A DNA stretch of 64,000 bases from positions 144,463 through 208,462 of the forward strand of contig NZ_BNCG01000002.1 of NCBI RefSeq assembly GCF_014656355.1. The letters run 5' to 3'. The stretch is from Camelimonas fluminis (GTDB taxonomy: Bacteria; Pseudomonadota; Alphaproteobacteria; Rhizobiales; Beijerinckiaceae). This document shows, piece after piece, positions 17,125-29,363 of this stretch. The first letter of the stretch is position 1; every line of letters begins with the position of its first letter. The position numbers and the translations under genes are program-made. The notes under the pieces are model-generated. The model made no database searches. It worked only from the letters and a program-made list of their open reading frames with translations, and was not told the origin of the DNA.

Positions 17125-18903
17125 TCAGCGCGCCGACATCCAGACGCCGATGTCGAGGCGCTTGCCGCCATTGAGGTTGAAGCCCCTGATGCGCGTGGAC
17201 AGCGCCGGCTGGCGCGGGTCGCCCGCCAGTCGCTGGCGGAAGGCCGGCTCTTCCTGCGCCGTGACGAAGGCGACGCGGCACGGCCCCTGGCGGATCCAGT
17301 CGGCGGCGGCGGCGCCATCGGCCATCACCAGGTCGGTTCTGGTCAGGAACACCAGGCTCGGCTCACGGTAGCCGGCCGTCAGCGCCTTCACCTCCGGGCA
17401 CCCCGCCGACGCGGCGGCGGTCCGCATGGCTTCGGCGAGGCGCGGCGAAACGCGCAGGCCGGCCAGGTGCGGCTGGGTCACCCCCAGCACCGTGGCGACG
17501 AAAACCACCGAGGCGAAAATCGCCAGCAGCGCCGAGCGCCAGATATGGCCGGCGCAATAGGCCAGCCAGCCCGTCACGGCGATGGCGGCGGCGACCAGCA
17601 GGCCGGGAACGGCGATCCAGGCAATGGCGCCGTCCAGCGCCCAGCCGGCGGCCGGCAGCAGGAACAGCGCCGCCACCGGGATCAGCGGCAGCAGCAGCAT
17701 GGCAGGCCGCGCGCCCCAGCGCAGCGATGGGGCCAGCGAACCATTGCACAGGGCGCGGGCGACGAGCAGGGCCACGGCCGGATACAGGGGCAGCACGTAA
17801 TGCGGCAGCTTGGTCGGCACCGCCTCGAAGATCAGCCACGCCGGAATGATCCAGGCCAGGGCGAAGGCCACCGCGTCGTTGCGGCGCTCGCGCCACAGGG
17901 TCTGCGCCGTGATGGCGGCGAACGGGGCCAGCGGCCAGGCTGTGCCGAAGAAAGCGATGAAATAGGCGCCGGGCGGGCCCCAGTGCTTCTCCTGGCCTCC
18001 GCCCACCTTGCCGAGCATGTCCTTGCCGACGGCTTCGGCAAAGAAGGCGCCCCTGGTTTCAATGGCGATGGCGATGAACCACGGCGCCGTAAGCAGAACC
18101 ACGAGCAGCACGCCGGTCAGCGGACGTAGCGCCAGCAGCCAGCGCGCCGAACGGAGCCAGATGCTGAGGGCGATCGCCGGCAGGCCGACGATCATCAAAC
18201 CGACAGGTCCCTTCACCAGGATGGATGCAGCAAGGGCGCCCCAGAACGCCAGGCGCACGCCCAGCGGCAGCGCCGCCGCCGCGTCGCCATCCCGCCAGAC
18301 ATCGCGCCGGGACGGCATCCATGCCCGCGCCAGGCCGCCCATCAGCACAACGCAGCAGGTGGTGAGCACCGCGTCGGTTTTGGCGAGGCGCGCCTCAACG
18401 CCGAGCAGGATGGTGGCGGCGAACAGCGCCGCTCCGGTGATGGCGAGGCGGCGGCCGCCGAACGCCAGCAGCGCCCAATAGGTCAGCAGCACGGCGGCGA
18501 TGGCCCCGAGCAGCGACGGCGCCCGGTACAGGGCGATGGTCGTCCGCGCCTCCGGAACGCCGAGCGCCTCGCCGATTTTCACGGCGCCCACCTGCAGCCA
18601 GTAGATGCCAGCCGGTTTCTTGTTGCGGGCCTCGCCCTGAAAACGGATGGCGACATGGTCGCCCGTCTCCAGCATCTGCTTCGTCGCCTGGGCAAAGCGC
18701 GGCTCGTCGCGATCCATGGGCTGGAGCGAGGAGAACCCGGGCAGGAACAACGCCAGCGACAGCAGCAGCAACGCCGCCGCCGCCCGCCAGTGCGAAACTT
18801 CCAGCCAGGACAGCAGGCCCAGCACGCGACGATCGCCAGGGGACGGAACGGGCGGCGCGGCGGAGGCGGCGCCAGGCAGGTTCGTGGGGGCAGCGTGGGA
18901 CAT
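17125..18903 (-). CDS. ArnT-like family 39 glycosyltransferase
   Basis: The 592-residue polytopic protein has the GT39 signature near the first periplasmic loop (MDRDEPRFAQATKQMLETGD), with the acidic pair that binds the lipid-linked sugar, and FQGEARNKKPAGIYWLQV just after. About eleven membrane helices follow, then a soluble C-terminal domain of roughly 150 residues. ArnT/RgtA-D enzymes move a sugar from a polyprenyl carrier to lipid A or core oligosaccharide on the periplasmic face. Together with the GT2 and LAB_N genes it probably decorates lipopolysaccharide; the sugar is not known. ATG 18903 is chosen; an in-frame extension to 19053 lacks family similarity. Confidence 0.88.
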   Translation of the reverse strand: MSHAAPTNLPGAASAAPPVPSPGDRRVLGLLSWLEVSHWRAAAALLLLSLALFLPGFSSLQPMDRDEPRFAQATKQMLETGDHVAIRFQGEARNKKPAGIYWLQVGAVKIGEALGVPEARTTIALYRAPSLLGAIAAVLLTYWALLAFGGRRLAITGAALFAATILLGVEARLAKTDAVLTTCCVVLMGGLARAWMPSRRDVWRDGDAAAALPLGVRLAFWGALAASILVKGPVGLMIVGLPAIALSIWLRSARWLLALRPLTGVLLVVLLTAPWFIAIAIETRGAFFAEAVGKDMLGKVGGGQEKHWGPPGAYFIAFFGTAWPLAPFAAITAQTLWRERRNDAVAFALAWIIPAWLIFEAVPTKLPHYVLPLYPAVALLVARALCNGSLAPSLRWGARPAMLLLPLIPVAALFLLPAAGWALDGAIAWIAVPGLLVAAAIAVTGWLAYCAGHIWRSALLAIFASVVFVATVLGVTQPHLAGLRVSPRLAEAMRTAAASAGCPEVKALTAGYREPSLVFLTRTDLVMADGAAAADWIRQGPCRVAFVTAQEEPAFRQRLAGDPRQPALSTRIRGFNLNGGKRLDIGVWMSAR

Positions 18904-19548
18904 CGGATTCTCTTGCAGCGAGGCTGGCGTCAGTGCGGGGTCGATGTGGGCGCCTTCCAGCCAGGCGGCGCGTCGCTTCCGGGCAGGCGCAAGCGGCGTA
19001 CAAACCACCTGAACCAGACTTGCCGCGCCCAGGTCAGACGCCCGCAACGGCATTCATGCCTGCCCCCTGCCCCTGTCGTCCGCGGATCGGAGGTCAGGCT
19101 GAGATCTGTTCGCTGCGCGCCGCCGGAGCGCGTCCGGACCAGCCGCAAGGATACAGACTTTGTCAGGCGCCCGTCTGACGCGCCGGACCTGACGGATCCG
19201 GGCTTCCGCTTTAACGCGTCTTGCCCGCGTCCTCAATGACGGCGGGCGGCCGTTACGGCATTTCACGCGAAGCGCCGCGCCTGGCGTTGGCGGTGCAATC
19301 TCGCTTCCGCCGTCCGGTTCTGGCCTGGCGACACAGGCCAAAACCGAATGGACCTGGCTGGTTGGGCTCTGGTGAAGGGGAAGCCGCGGCGGAACATGGC
19401 GTCCCCGGTCGGGGAACGCCCCACATGGGGTCGCGCTTTGCCTGTCGTGGATGCGTCAGCATCGGTAAATGGCCTGCGCGACGTTGATTTCGACCGGCGG
19501 AATTCTATGGTCATGGGGGCGTCGATGGATGCTGACGGAGGCGTGGGA
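18904..19548. other. Intergenic region upstream of GT39
   Basis: About 645 bases with no recognisable gene. It holds a small GC hairpin near 19399-19420 (GGCGTCCCC and GGGGAACGCC arms). It should contain divergent promoters for the GT39 gene and the hypothetical gene at 19549. Confidence 0.5.
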
Positions 19549-19995
19549 ATGAAAAAATCTGGTTGGCGCAAAGCCTTTGCAAAAGCGGACGCCAGTTCCC
19601 GCCCGGAGAGCGGAGCATCGCCTGAAGCCATGCGCCTGACAACAACCGTCCGGCCTGTCGCCAGCGACGATGGCCAGGACGGCCGGGATGCGCGCAACGC
19701 GCCGCCACCGACGGGAGAGCCTGTTTCCGGGCCGCCAAGCGCCCAGGTCATGGTATTGCGCGCGGGGCTGGAAGACTGTCTCTGCCATCTGGTCGAGCTG
19801 TACGGGCCGGACGTGCTCGATTCATTTCTGGAGCGGCGTCTGCGCCGGAACATTGCGCCCATTCTCGCCCATGCCGCCGAGATGGAAACGGGACCCCAGG
19901 GGGCTCGCATCCGGGCTCATGCGGCGGCGGCGGAGCGGCTATTGCGCGATGCGGTCGAATCCGTCAGGAAAGACCCCACGCCGCCGACCGGCTGA
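19549..19995 (+). CDS. Hypothetical protein, helical C-terminal half
   Basis: I do not recognise this 148-residue product. The start ATG has GGAGG at 7 bases and a lysine-rich opening (MKKSGWRKAFAKAD). Residues 20-65 are low complexity, rich in Pro, Ala and charged residues. Residues 70-145 predict as amphipathic helices (LEDCLCHLVELYGPDVLDSF, then ERRLRRNIAPILAHAAEM). No signal peptide or membrane segment is seen. The frame can be extended upstream to 19348, but those residues look like non-coding sequence. It stands alone, with no operon partner. A soluble adaptor or regulatory role is possible but not shown. Confidence 0.5.
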   Translation: MKKSGWRKAFAKADASSRPESGASPEAMRLTTTVRPVASDDGQDGRDARNAPPPTGEPVSGPPSAQVMVLRAGLEDCLCHLVELYGPDVLDSFLERRLRRNIAPILAHAAEMETGPQGARIRAHAAAAERLLRDAVESVRKDPTPPTG

Positions 19996-20302
19996 GGCAG
20001 AAGCGCTACATATCTTCGTTATCACGCGCCCTGGGCGTTGAATCCGGTCTCATTTGCTGGCGCCCTGTTCGGAATAGCGCCAATCTGCAGAAAGCGCCGC
20101 ACGGGGTGTCTGCATTCGCCGGCGACCCCAGGCAGCGCGGTTTCCTGCTACAGACGGAGCCGCCTGCTCCAGATTTCTGGACCGTCGTCTTTTCCTGCGG
20201 AGCGAGGCTCATCGGGAAGAGGCTCCGGTTTCGCCATGATCGCCGATGTATCGCCTATGCAAGGCGACAGGCTGCCCTGCCCTTAAAATCGCGAGGCCCG
20301 TG
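19996..20302. other. Intergenic region before lipoprotein gene
   Basis: About 300 bases without recognisable features apart from the ribosome site GAGG at its right end. Confidence 0.5.
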
Positions 20303-20710
20303 ATGCACAAATTGGTCGCCACCCTGACTGCGCTGACGCTTCTCACCGCCTGCCAGACCACTGGCGCCCGCAATGTCGCAAACATGACGCCCTCCCAGTT
20401 GCAGGCCGCCAAAGCCCAGGACGCCAGGGCGGCAGAGGCTGAATACGCGCGTTGTGACCAAGCGTCAGCCAACATCGTCGCCTCCACCAAGTGCAAGGCC
20501 GCAGTGCGCGAGCGCTACATCACCCCTTACGCCCCACCGGAGGAGCAGCGCATTTCCCGCATCCTGGTGGCGCAGAACATTGCTCTCGCCGAGAAGATCC
20601 AGCGCGGCGAGATCACCGAAGCCCAGGCGCGCGAGCAGTATGCAGCCATCGTTCGCTCGGTGATGGATCAGGAACGCCGCCAACACCAGGGACGCGGCAG
20701 CCGCAGCTGA
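20303..20710 (+). CDS. Small predicted lipoprotein
   Basis: The 135-residue product starts with a lipoprotein signal (MHKLVATLTALTLLTACQT); the lipobox LTAC puts the acylated Cys at residue 17. The rest is a soluble, charged, mostly helical domain with two further cysteines (ARCDQAS and STKCKAAV) that could form a disulfide in the periplasm. It ends in a Gln/Arg-rich tail. The ATG has GAGG at 6 bases. I do not recognise a named family. Residue +2 after Cys is Gln, which does not signal inner-membrane retention, so outer-membrane placement is likely. No partner gene is adjacent. Confidence 0.75.
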   Translation: MHKLVATLTALTLLTACQTTGARNVANMTPSQLQAAKAQDARAAEAEYARCDQASANIVASTKCKAAVRERYITPYAPPEEQRISRILVAQNIALAEKIQRGEITEAQAREQYAAIVRSVMDQERRQHQGRGSRS

Positions 20711-21253
20711 CGCCCAGTGAGACTGGCTCATTGGGGGTGAGGAAAATTGCCGGTCAGTCCCACGTTGGGGAGGCCTGAGGCCTGGCGCGAGTTGGCGTCA
20801 ACGTGGCTTGCGGCGTGGCGGGTTTGTGGCGTGACGGGCCCTTGACGTGGAGAAGGCCTTGGCGTGACGTGGCGCGCGCCCCTCATGCCGCGCCGCCGCG
20901 CATGAAGCGCTTCATTTCTTGCGCGCCTGTTCTGGCTGTCCGCTCCTGCCCTGCCCGCACTTGCGCTGGTTGCCTGGCAAACAAACCGGGCGGCCCAAAC
21001 GGCTGGTCTGGCGATGTTGTGCGGCGTGAGGAAACACATCTGCGGAATCGTGCGCCAGGCTGCCGGTGACCGGCAGAAAAAAGAACCGGCGCGAATCCGG
21101 CCGACGCGACGTGCGACCGGCAATCAAAGATCAGCAAGATGTGGAATTCTGTGAGAGCCTGATCCGGCTCATGCGCTGCCGATCCATGACCGGCGCCAGA
21201 CCAGGCTGGCCCGGGCATGCGACCCGGCAAGCATTCAGCAGCATGATGATGTA
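20711..21253. other. Intergenic region with GTGGCG-rich stretch
   Basis: No gene seen in about 540 bases. Positions 20790-20880 are rich in short degenerate copies of TGGCGTGACG, which look like simple-sequence drift. The region separates the lipoprotein gene from tRNA-Pro. Confidence 0.45.
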
Positions 21254-21330
21254 TGGTCGGGGCAGCAGGATTTGAACCTGCGACCCTCTGCTCCCAAAGC
21301 AGATGCGCTACCAGACTGCGCTATGCCCCG
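21254..21330 (-). tRNA. tRNA-Pro (anticodon TGG)
   Basis: Cloverleaf on the minus strand with acceptor CGGGGCA/TGCCCCG, anticodon loop containing TTTGGGA with TGG, T arm GGTTCAAATCC, discriminator A and encoded CCA. Confidence 0.97.
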
Positions 21331-21687
21331 ACATGCTGAAAGCTCGTGCTTTCTATGCGTTCTGCATCTGCCGCGCAAGTTACGGCAGAAAAAAAACGGT
21401 GGAATATTTGACGGCGCGACCTGCGAGCGCGCCGACCTCCCGAGATCGCTTCGCGCCGCATCGCGCCATTGGTCAAACGCGGCCAGTCCGCCGCCGATAT
21501 CGGCCGGCTTTTTGAGAAAATCAGCCCCACGCGGCGCATGAGGCCATACCCTTCAGATTTTGACGCCTTCAGGTTTTGCACGGATAGCATTGCAACGCGG
21601 GTTCAGTGCAAAACGGCGCCGGCCATGCGTTGACCTTTGATGGTCGAGGCCGGCGCAGAAGCCGTGTGGTCAATCCAGGCTCCAGAA
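21331..21687. other. Intergenic region between tRNA-Pro and ialB-like gene
   Basis: About 350 bases with no recognisable gene. It would hold the tRNA-Pro promoter and the end of the ialB-like transcript. Confidence 0.45.
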
Positions 21688-22215
21688 CTACTTCAGAAGC
21701 GTGCTGGCGCGATCAAGGGCATCGCCAAAGCCTTTGAGCGACACGTTCAGCGCGAATGGCTTCTCCGTATCGCTGGCGACCAGATTGAGCTTCAGCTGCT
21801 TGCCTTTGCGCATGCTGGCGACCGTGGAGGAATCGAGCGTCAGCGGCGCAATGCAGCCGCCCGGAACGCAGGTGCGGATCGGCGTCGCGGCCTGCGCCTT
21901 GCCCTCGTCCACCTGCACGGCGACCCCTCTGGCCATCAACAGGCCGAATGGCAGCAGCAGCGCCCCTTCCGCTCCCTTGGCTGATGGCGTCAGCTCAATG
22001 GACAAGACCCGCTGCGCGCCGCCGCCCTGGGATTGCTGCGCCAGTTGCTGTGACACGGTGCACAACTTGCGATCCTTGGGAACAACGCAATTCACCATCC
22101 AGTCGCCATGGGTCTCCCGCAGGGAAGAGGCGCCGCCGGGCAATGGGCTGCCCGTTTGCGCAAAAGCGGATGTGGAGGCGAGAATGGCCGTCGCAACGAT
22201 AGCAGTGCGAATCAT
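21688..22215 (-). CDS. Invasion-associated locus B (IalB) family protein
   Basis: The 175-residue exported protein has a signal peptide ending near AFAQ (residue 20). The IalB domain begins LRETHGDWMVNC and includes the cysteine pair typical of the family (WMVNCVVPKDRKLCTVSQQ). A second pair lies at TPIRTCVPGGCIAPL, so two disulfides are likely in the periplasm. The family is widespread in Hyphomicrobiales; despite its name, from Bartonella erythrocyte invasion, its role in non-pathogens is unknown. ATG 22215 has GAGAAAC upstream. The gene stands alone, with an AT-rich leader around 22280-22330 that likely carries its promoter. Confidence 0.88.
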   Translation of the reverse strand: MIRTAIVATAILASTSAFAQTGSPLPGGASSLRETHGDWMVNCVVPKDRKLCTVSQQLAQQSQGGGAQRVLSIELTPSAKGAEGALLLPFGLLMARGVAVQVDEGKAQAATPIRTCVPGGCIAPLTLDSSTVASMRKGKQLKLNLVASDTEKPFALNVSLKGFGDALDRASTLLK

Positions 22216-22599
22216 ATGATGTTTCTCATCAGCAAAGTTGAAAAAAACAGACCGGACGCGACATCCGGTCACGATGATTTGGTAATGTATATATTAGAAT
22301 TCATGCCAATATAGAAGTATAGAAATGCATGTATGGCGTTTTTGCGGCCTGCATTTATCTGGGGGCGCGGCGTCTCCCTCCCGGCCCACGCCAACGGGCT
22401 TGCCTTGCGGGCGCTTCTGGAAGGTTGGGACCCCGCCCTGGGGCAAGACGCCGGAATGAAGGGACCGGACGATGGCGAGAATTGTCATCTGGCCGCGTAA
22501 TATGGTACCGGGTCAGCAAGACCTGCTTGCTGGGCAATCGCTTCCCTGGATGGCGACCGGCCCTCTGGTTGGCAATCACTTCTCTGGCTGGAAAGTCTC
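22216..22599. other. Divergent intergenic region ialB-like / NDUFS4-like
   Basis: About 380 bases. The AT-rich part near 22275-22335 is a good promoter candidate for the minus-strand ialB-like gene. No gene recognised. Confidence 0.5.
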
Positions 22600-22908
22600 A
22601 TGACCGCGCGAATCCTGCAGCCCGCCCGTAACGCCATGCAATCCGGCAAGGCCAAATCTGGCCGCTGGCTGCTTGCTTTCGATCCGGCTTCTCCGCGCAG
22701 CGTGGAGCCGCTGATGGGATGGACCAGTTCGTCGGACACGCGCCAGCAGCTGCGCCTGTGGTTCGACAGCAAGGAAGAAGCCATCGCCTATGCGGAACGG
22801 AATGGCGTCGCCTGGCGCGTTGAAGAGCCGCGCCCAACCCGGCCGCGGCATAACGCGGCCTATTCCGATAATTTCAAATCCGACCGCATCGGCCAGTGGA
22901 CCCATTGA
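22600..22908 (+). CDS. NDUFS4-like NADH dehydrogenase accessory subunit (ETC complex I subunit)
   Basis: The 102-residue protein matches the conserved domain of the 18-kDa complex I subunit. It opens ARILQPARNAMQSGKAKSG and continues with WLLAFDP, DPLMGWTSSSDT-like sequence (here VEPLMGWTSSSDTRQQ) and FDSKEEAIAYAERNG, ending in the basic tail KPRRHNAAYSDNF-like stretch (here RPRHNAAYSDNF) of alphaproteobacterial members. In alphaproteobacteria and mitochondria it sits on the matrix or cytoplasmic arm of complex I and stabilises the NADH-binding module. The other nuo genes are not in this window, which is usual. GGAAAG lies upstream of the ATG. Confidence 0.92.
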   Translation: MTARILQPARNAMQSGKAKSGRWLLAFDPASPRSVEPLMGWTSSSDTRQQLRLWFDSKEEAIAYAERNGVAWRVEEPRPTRPRHNAAYSDNFKSDRIGQWTH

Positions 22909-23230
22909 ACGATCCACACGGTCCGCCCTGCCGATGACCTGCGTTCGCGGCTGCTGAGGCTTGCCATCGCATCGGCCGCTGCAACAGCCACACCGACGTC
23001 CAAAAATGGGATCCCAAAAAACCGGCGTCCCCAAAAACCGGCGCCGATGTGATTTCCGCTCCGCATGCGCCGGATTTTGGCCTATACGGCCATGGAATTG
23101 ACTGACGGAATCAGGCGGCCGGGTCAGGTTTGACAGATGTGGCCGCCTGCGTGGCGGAGCGCCATAGTCATCGGGCGCCTCGCGAACTGGACACACGTTT
23201 CTTCATGGCTGGTCCGCCAGCATGCCATGG
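22909..23230. other. Intergenic region with a short direct repeat
   Basis: No gene seen. At 23014-23043 the sequence CCAAAAAACCGGCGTC is followed directly by CCCAAAAACCGGCGCC, a small tandem duplication. Confidence 0.5.
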
Positions 23231-23307
23231 GGCCCCGTAGCTCAGCTGGATAGAGCGTCGACCTTCTAAGTCGAATGTCGCAGGTTCGAATCCTGCCGGG
23301 GTCGCCA
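23231..23307 (+). tRNA. tRNA-Arg (anticodon TCT)
   Basis: Cloverleaf with acceptor GGCCCCG/CGGGGTC (one G-T pair), D arm GCTCAGCTGGATAGAGC, anticodon loop CTTCTAA with TCT, T arm GGTTCGAATCC, discriminator G and encoded CCA. Confidence 0.97.
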
Positions 23308-23974
23308 ACGCCTTTGCATATCAACGCCCTTGCGTATCAAAGGGTTGGAACAGGTCAGGGACGGCTTTCGGGCCATGGCCAGCCCCCCCCTGCTTTCCCA
23401 TGCCATGGCGCAGGATCGCGACGACGCCAGCCATCCACGACCTGCAAAGCTAGATGAGCGTGACGCACGTTCATGCGGGATGCATCGCGCCGCTCGGGGC
23501 TTCGTCAACTCCATGCGTCAGGGGCGCCGGATTTTGGCGTCAGCCGCTCTCACGGTCGCTTTCGGCCGCCTGCCTCCACTCTTTTGCGCGGCTGCCTGCT
23601 GATCGCACCGGCGCCTTTTCCGGCGTTTGACGATGGAGGTCGCCCATGCGCCGGCTCCCCGCCGTCGAGGCGCCGATAACCGTTGGCGAATGGCCGTCAA
23701 GGCGCTCGTTTCACGGTCGAATCCTTGACTTTCAGGCGTCGCGTCGACATCTTTCCTGTATGAACGACGTACTCGCCACAGCGGGACATCCGCAAGCTAA
23801 CTGCCCGATAGCGGGACATTAGCCCGACGTTCGTCCGCGCGCCCCGGACGTCGGGGACGCGCTGCCTGTGTCTTCAGGCCATCCGTCTGCCCGTAGCAGG
23901 CGCGCTTTCCCAACACGTCTTTACTATCGCACCCGGTCCAGCAAGAACGCGCGCCGGATTGGAAGGCCTGACCC
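23308..23974. other. Intergenic region with possible insertion-sequence end remnant
   Basis: About 670 bases with no credible gene; a 90-codon open frame from 23330 shows no recognisable protein. Two direct copies of TAGCGGGACAT-like sequence (23778-23788 and 23809-23819) lie 31 bases apart, which resembles the repeated ends of some insertion sequences, but no transposase is nearby. Confidence 0.4.
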
Positions 23975-24382
23975 ATGACCAAACTCAGCAGCACCCGCTC
24001 CCGTTTACCTGCCCTGGTTATCAGCGCGGATGACCATCATCGTCTCACCATGCTCGCCGAGGCCGCCAGCGACCGGATGCCGGATGTCGCCGAGGTGCTG
24101 CTCCAGGAGCTGGATCGCGCCAGGGTGGTGAAGGACGGTTCGGCGCCGGCGGACCGGGTGCGCATGGGGTCGACGGTTACCTACCGGTCCGACGCAGGCG
24201 AGCGGACCGTGCGGCTGGTGTATCCGGGCGAAGCGGATATCGAAGCCGGACGGATTTCGATTCTCACCCCCATCGGCGCAGCCCTCATTGGGCTCAATCC
24301 TGGCCAGTCCATCAAATGGACCGCCCGGGATGGGGCAGCCCATCAACTGACCATCGTCGACGTCAAACCGCCGGCCGCCTGA
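23975..24382 (+). CDS. rnk: Nucleoside diphosphate kinase regulator (Rnk/GreA-like)
   Basis: The 135-residue protein has an Rnk-type N-terminal helical hairpin (LVISADDHHRLTMLAEAA) and a GreA/GreB C-terminal FKBP-like domain (RVRMGSTVTYRSDAGERTVRLVYPGEADI, then ISILTPIGAALIGLNPGQSI). Rnk binds RNA polymerase near the secondary channel but lacks the long cleavage-promoting coiled coil of GreA; in rhizobia such genes are common stress-linked accessory factors. GGAAGG precedes the ATG at good spacing. No operon partner is present. Confidence 0.9.
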   Translation: MTKLSSTRSRLPALVISADDHHRLTMLAEAASDRMPDVAEVLLQELDRARVVKDGSAPADRVRMGSTVTYRSDAGERTVRLVYPGEADIEAGRISILTPIGAALIGLNPGQSIKWTARDGAAHQLTIVDVKPPAA

Positions 24383-25229
24383 GCGGGCGGCAGGCAACCG
24401 CTTCCGGCGTTGCCGCGGCCTGGTCCGGGACGAGGACGGATCGCGGTCGCCATTGGCCGCACGTCCGTTCCGGACTCTCTGGGCGGCGAGGATCTGATTC
24501 GGCGGGCATGCGCCCGCCGTTTTCATCTGGCGTTGCGACAGCTCCAGAATCGGCGCGCGGGCCTGACGCCGGGCCACATCCAGCATTTCACGAATGCGCG
24601 AGCCGGAACGTCCGGCAGCGACGCCTTCGGGGCGCCGAAAACCGCGAGAACGCGGGGCGCCCAAATGGCAACAGCCCGCCAGGCAAATGCACCGCATCCA
24701 CATCCGGACGCCGGGGCATTGCAAAAGTCCCCGGTTTCCACATGGCGGATATATTTTTACGGTTTGATAACGGCTGCGGAAACGGCGACGCTTGAGGCGA
24801 AAGTCTCGTGTTCGTCGCGGGTTGCGCGCGTCAAGAAGGCTGTCGCCCGACACAAGTCCTAGGGTGACGATCCGTTAATTGATCTATATATAGTGTCTGA
24901 CGCGAGGCGAGACGATCGCGGGGCCGGTCAGGCCCGGCAATCGTCCGGTGACTCTGGCGACAGGCGGCGGGCGCTCCCGGGTGAGGCTTCGCACTGCGCC
25001 GGACCGTCTCATACGACAGTTCGCTTGTGGCGCGCGGTTTTTCTGGCCGTGCGGCGCTGGGCGCTTCAGGGCAACGCCAGGCGGTTCAGACGCCGGGTTT
25101 CGTCCATCTTGTTGATTTGCTGGCATTTTCCAGACGAGACGCAGCCTGCGTCGCGTGGAGGATGCCCCATCGCCACGACACAGCTGAGCCGCCGCCGGAT
25201 AATTACGGGCAGGCGTGACGGAGTCTTCC
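24383..25229. other. Long leader region upstream of nrdJ
   Basis: About 850 bases with no recognisable gene. It holds the NrdR box pair at 24850-24896. From there to the nrdJ start are about 330 bases that may be a long untranslated leader. I looked for a cobalamin riboswitch B12 box and did not find one. Confidence 0.5.
24850..24896 (+). promoter_or_regulatory. Candidate NrdR box pair upstream of nrdJ
   Basis: NrdR boxes follow ACACTATATATAGTGT. The right box (24881-24896) reads GATCTATATATAGTGT, with the full core and right arm. The left box (24850-24865) reads ACACAAGTCCTAGGGT, matching 10 of 16. Their centres are 31 bases apart, the spacing usual for cooperative NrdR binding. NrdR represses ribonucleotide reductase genes when dATP is high. 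Confidence 0.6.
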
Positions 25230-28964
<3,735 letters not shown>

Positions 28965-29363
28965 CCAGCACACGCGCGGATAAACCTGACGTTTGTCCGC
29001 GCATGCAGGGAAAATAGCGCAGCAGATCACAACGCTTGCATACGATTTCGAACCTGGGGAGCCTCTTGAGGCTCCCCTTTTTCATGGGAGCAAGCCGCTG
29101 GCGGATTGTGAGGCCGTCATGGCCTGCGCCGCCGCCGTGCGCGGCGCCGCTACGCTGCATTGCAAACCCGGAAGCGACCGCGATATTGAGATTGTCGTGT
29201 TCTGCCCCACGCCATGAATCAGCCTGGTTGTCCGGATGCGCCCGCAGCTCGTCCCGGCCCGGTCAGGACATCAATCCGGGCGAGAAGACAGCCGCAAGCG
29301 CATGGGCTATCTGCTTCGCCATGCGTCGATCCCGTCACTGGCCGCCTGAAGGGAGCGCGACCA
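28965..29363. other. Intergenic region between nrdJ and epoxide-hydrolase-like gene
   Basis: Contains the nrdJ terminator. The rest shows no recognisable gene; an in-frame upstream extension of the hydrolase from 29214 has no family similarity. Confidence 0.5.
29056..29082 (+). terminator. Rho-independent terminator of nrdJ
   Basis: Perfect ten-pair stem GGGGAGCCTC / GAGGCTCCCC with a two-base centre, followed by five T. It lies 92 bases after the nrdJ stop in the right orientation. Confidence 0.92.

Noticed and set aside
16192-18129. Plus-strand open frame of 645 codons
   Set aside because: It runs antisense to the GT2 and GT39 genes, whose motifs are clear; its Arg/Gln/His-rich composition is typical of a GC-driven shadow frame.
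23330-23602. Possible 90-residue protein after tRNA-Arg
   Set aside because: No ribosome site, no recognisable family and non-coding-like composition.
23231-23974. Integrated element at tRNA-Arg
   Set aside because: No integrase, no direct repeat of the tRNA 3' end and no phage or plasmid genes are seen nearby.
24900-25229. Cobalamin riboswitch before nrdJ
   Set aside because: I looked for the conserved B12 box and receptor core and found no match.
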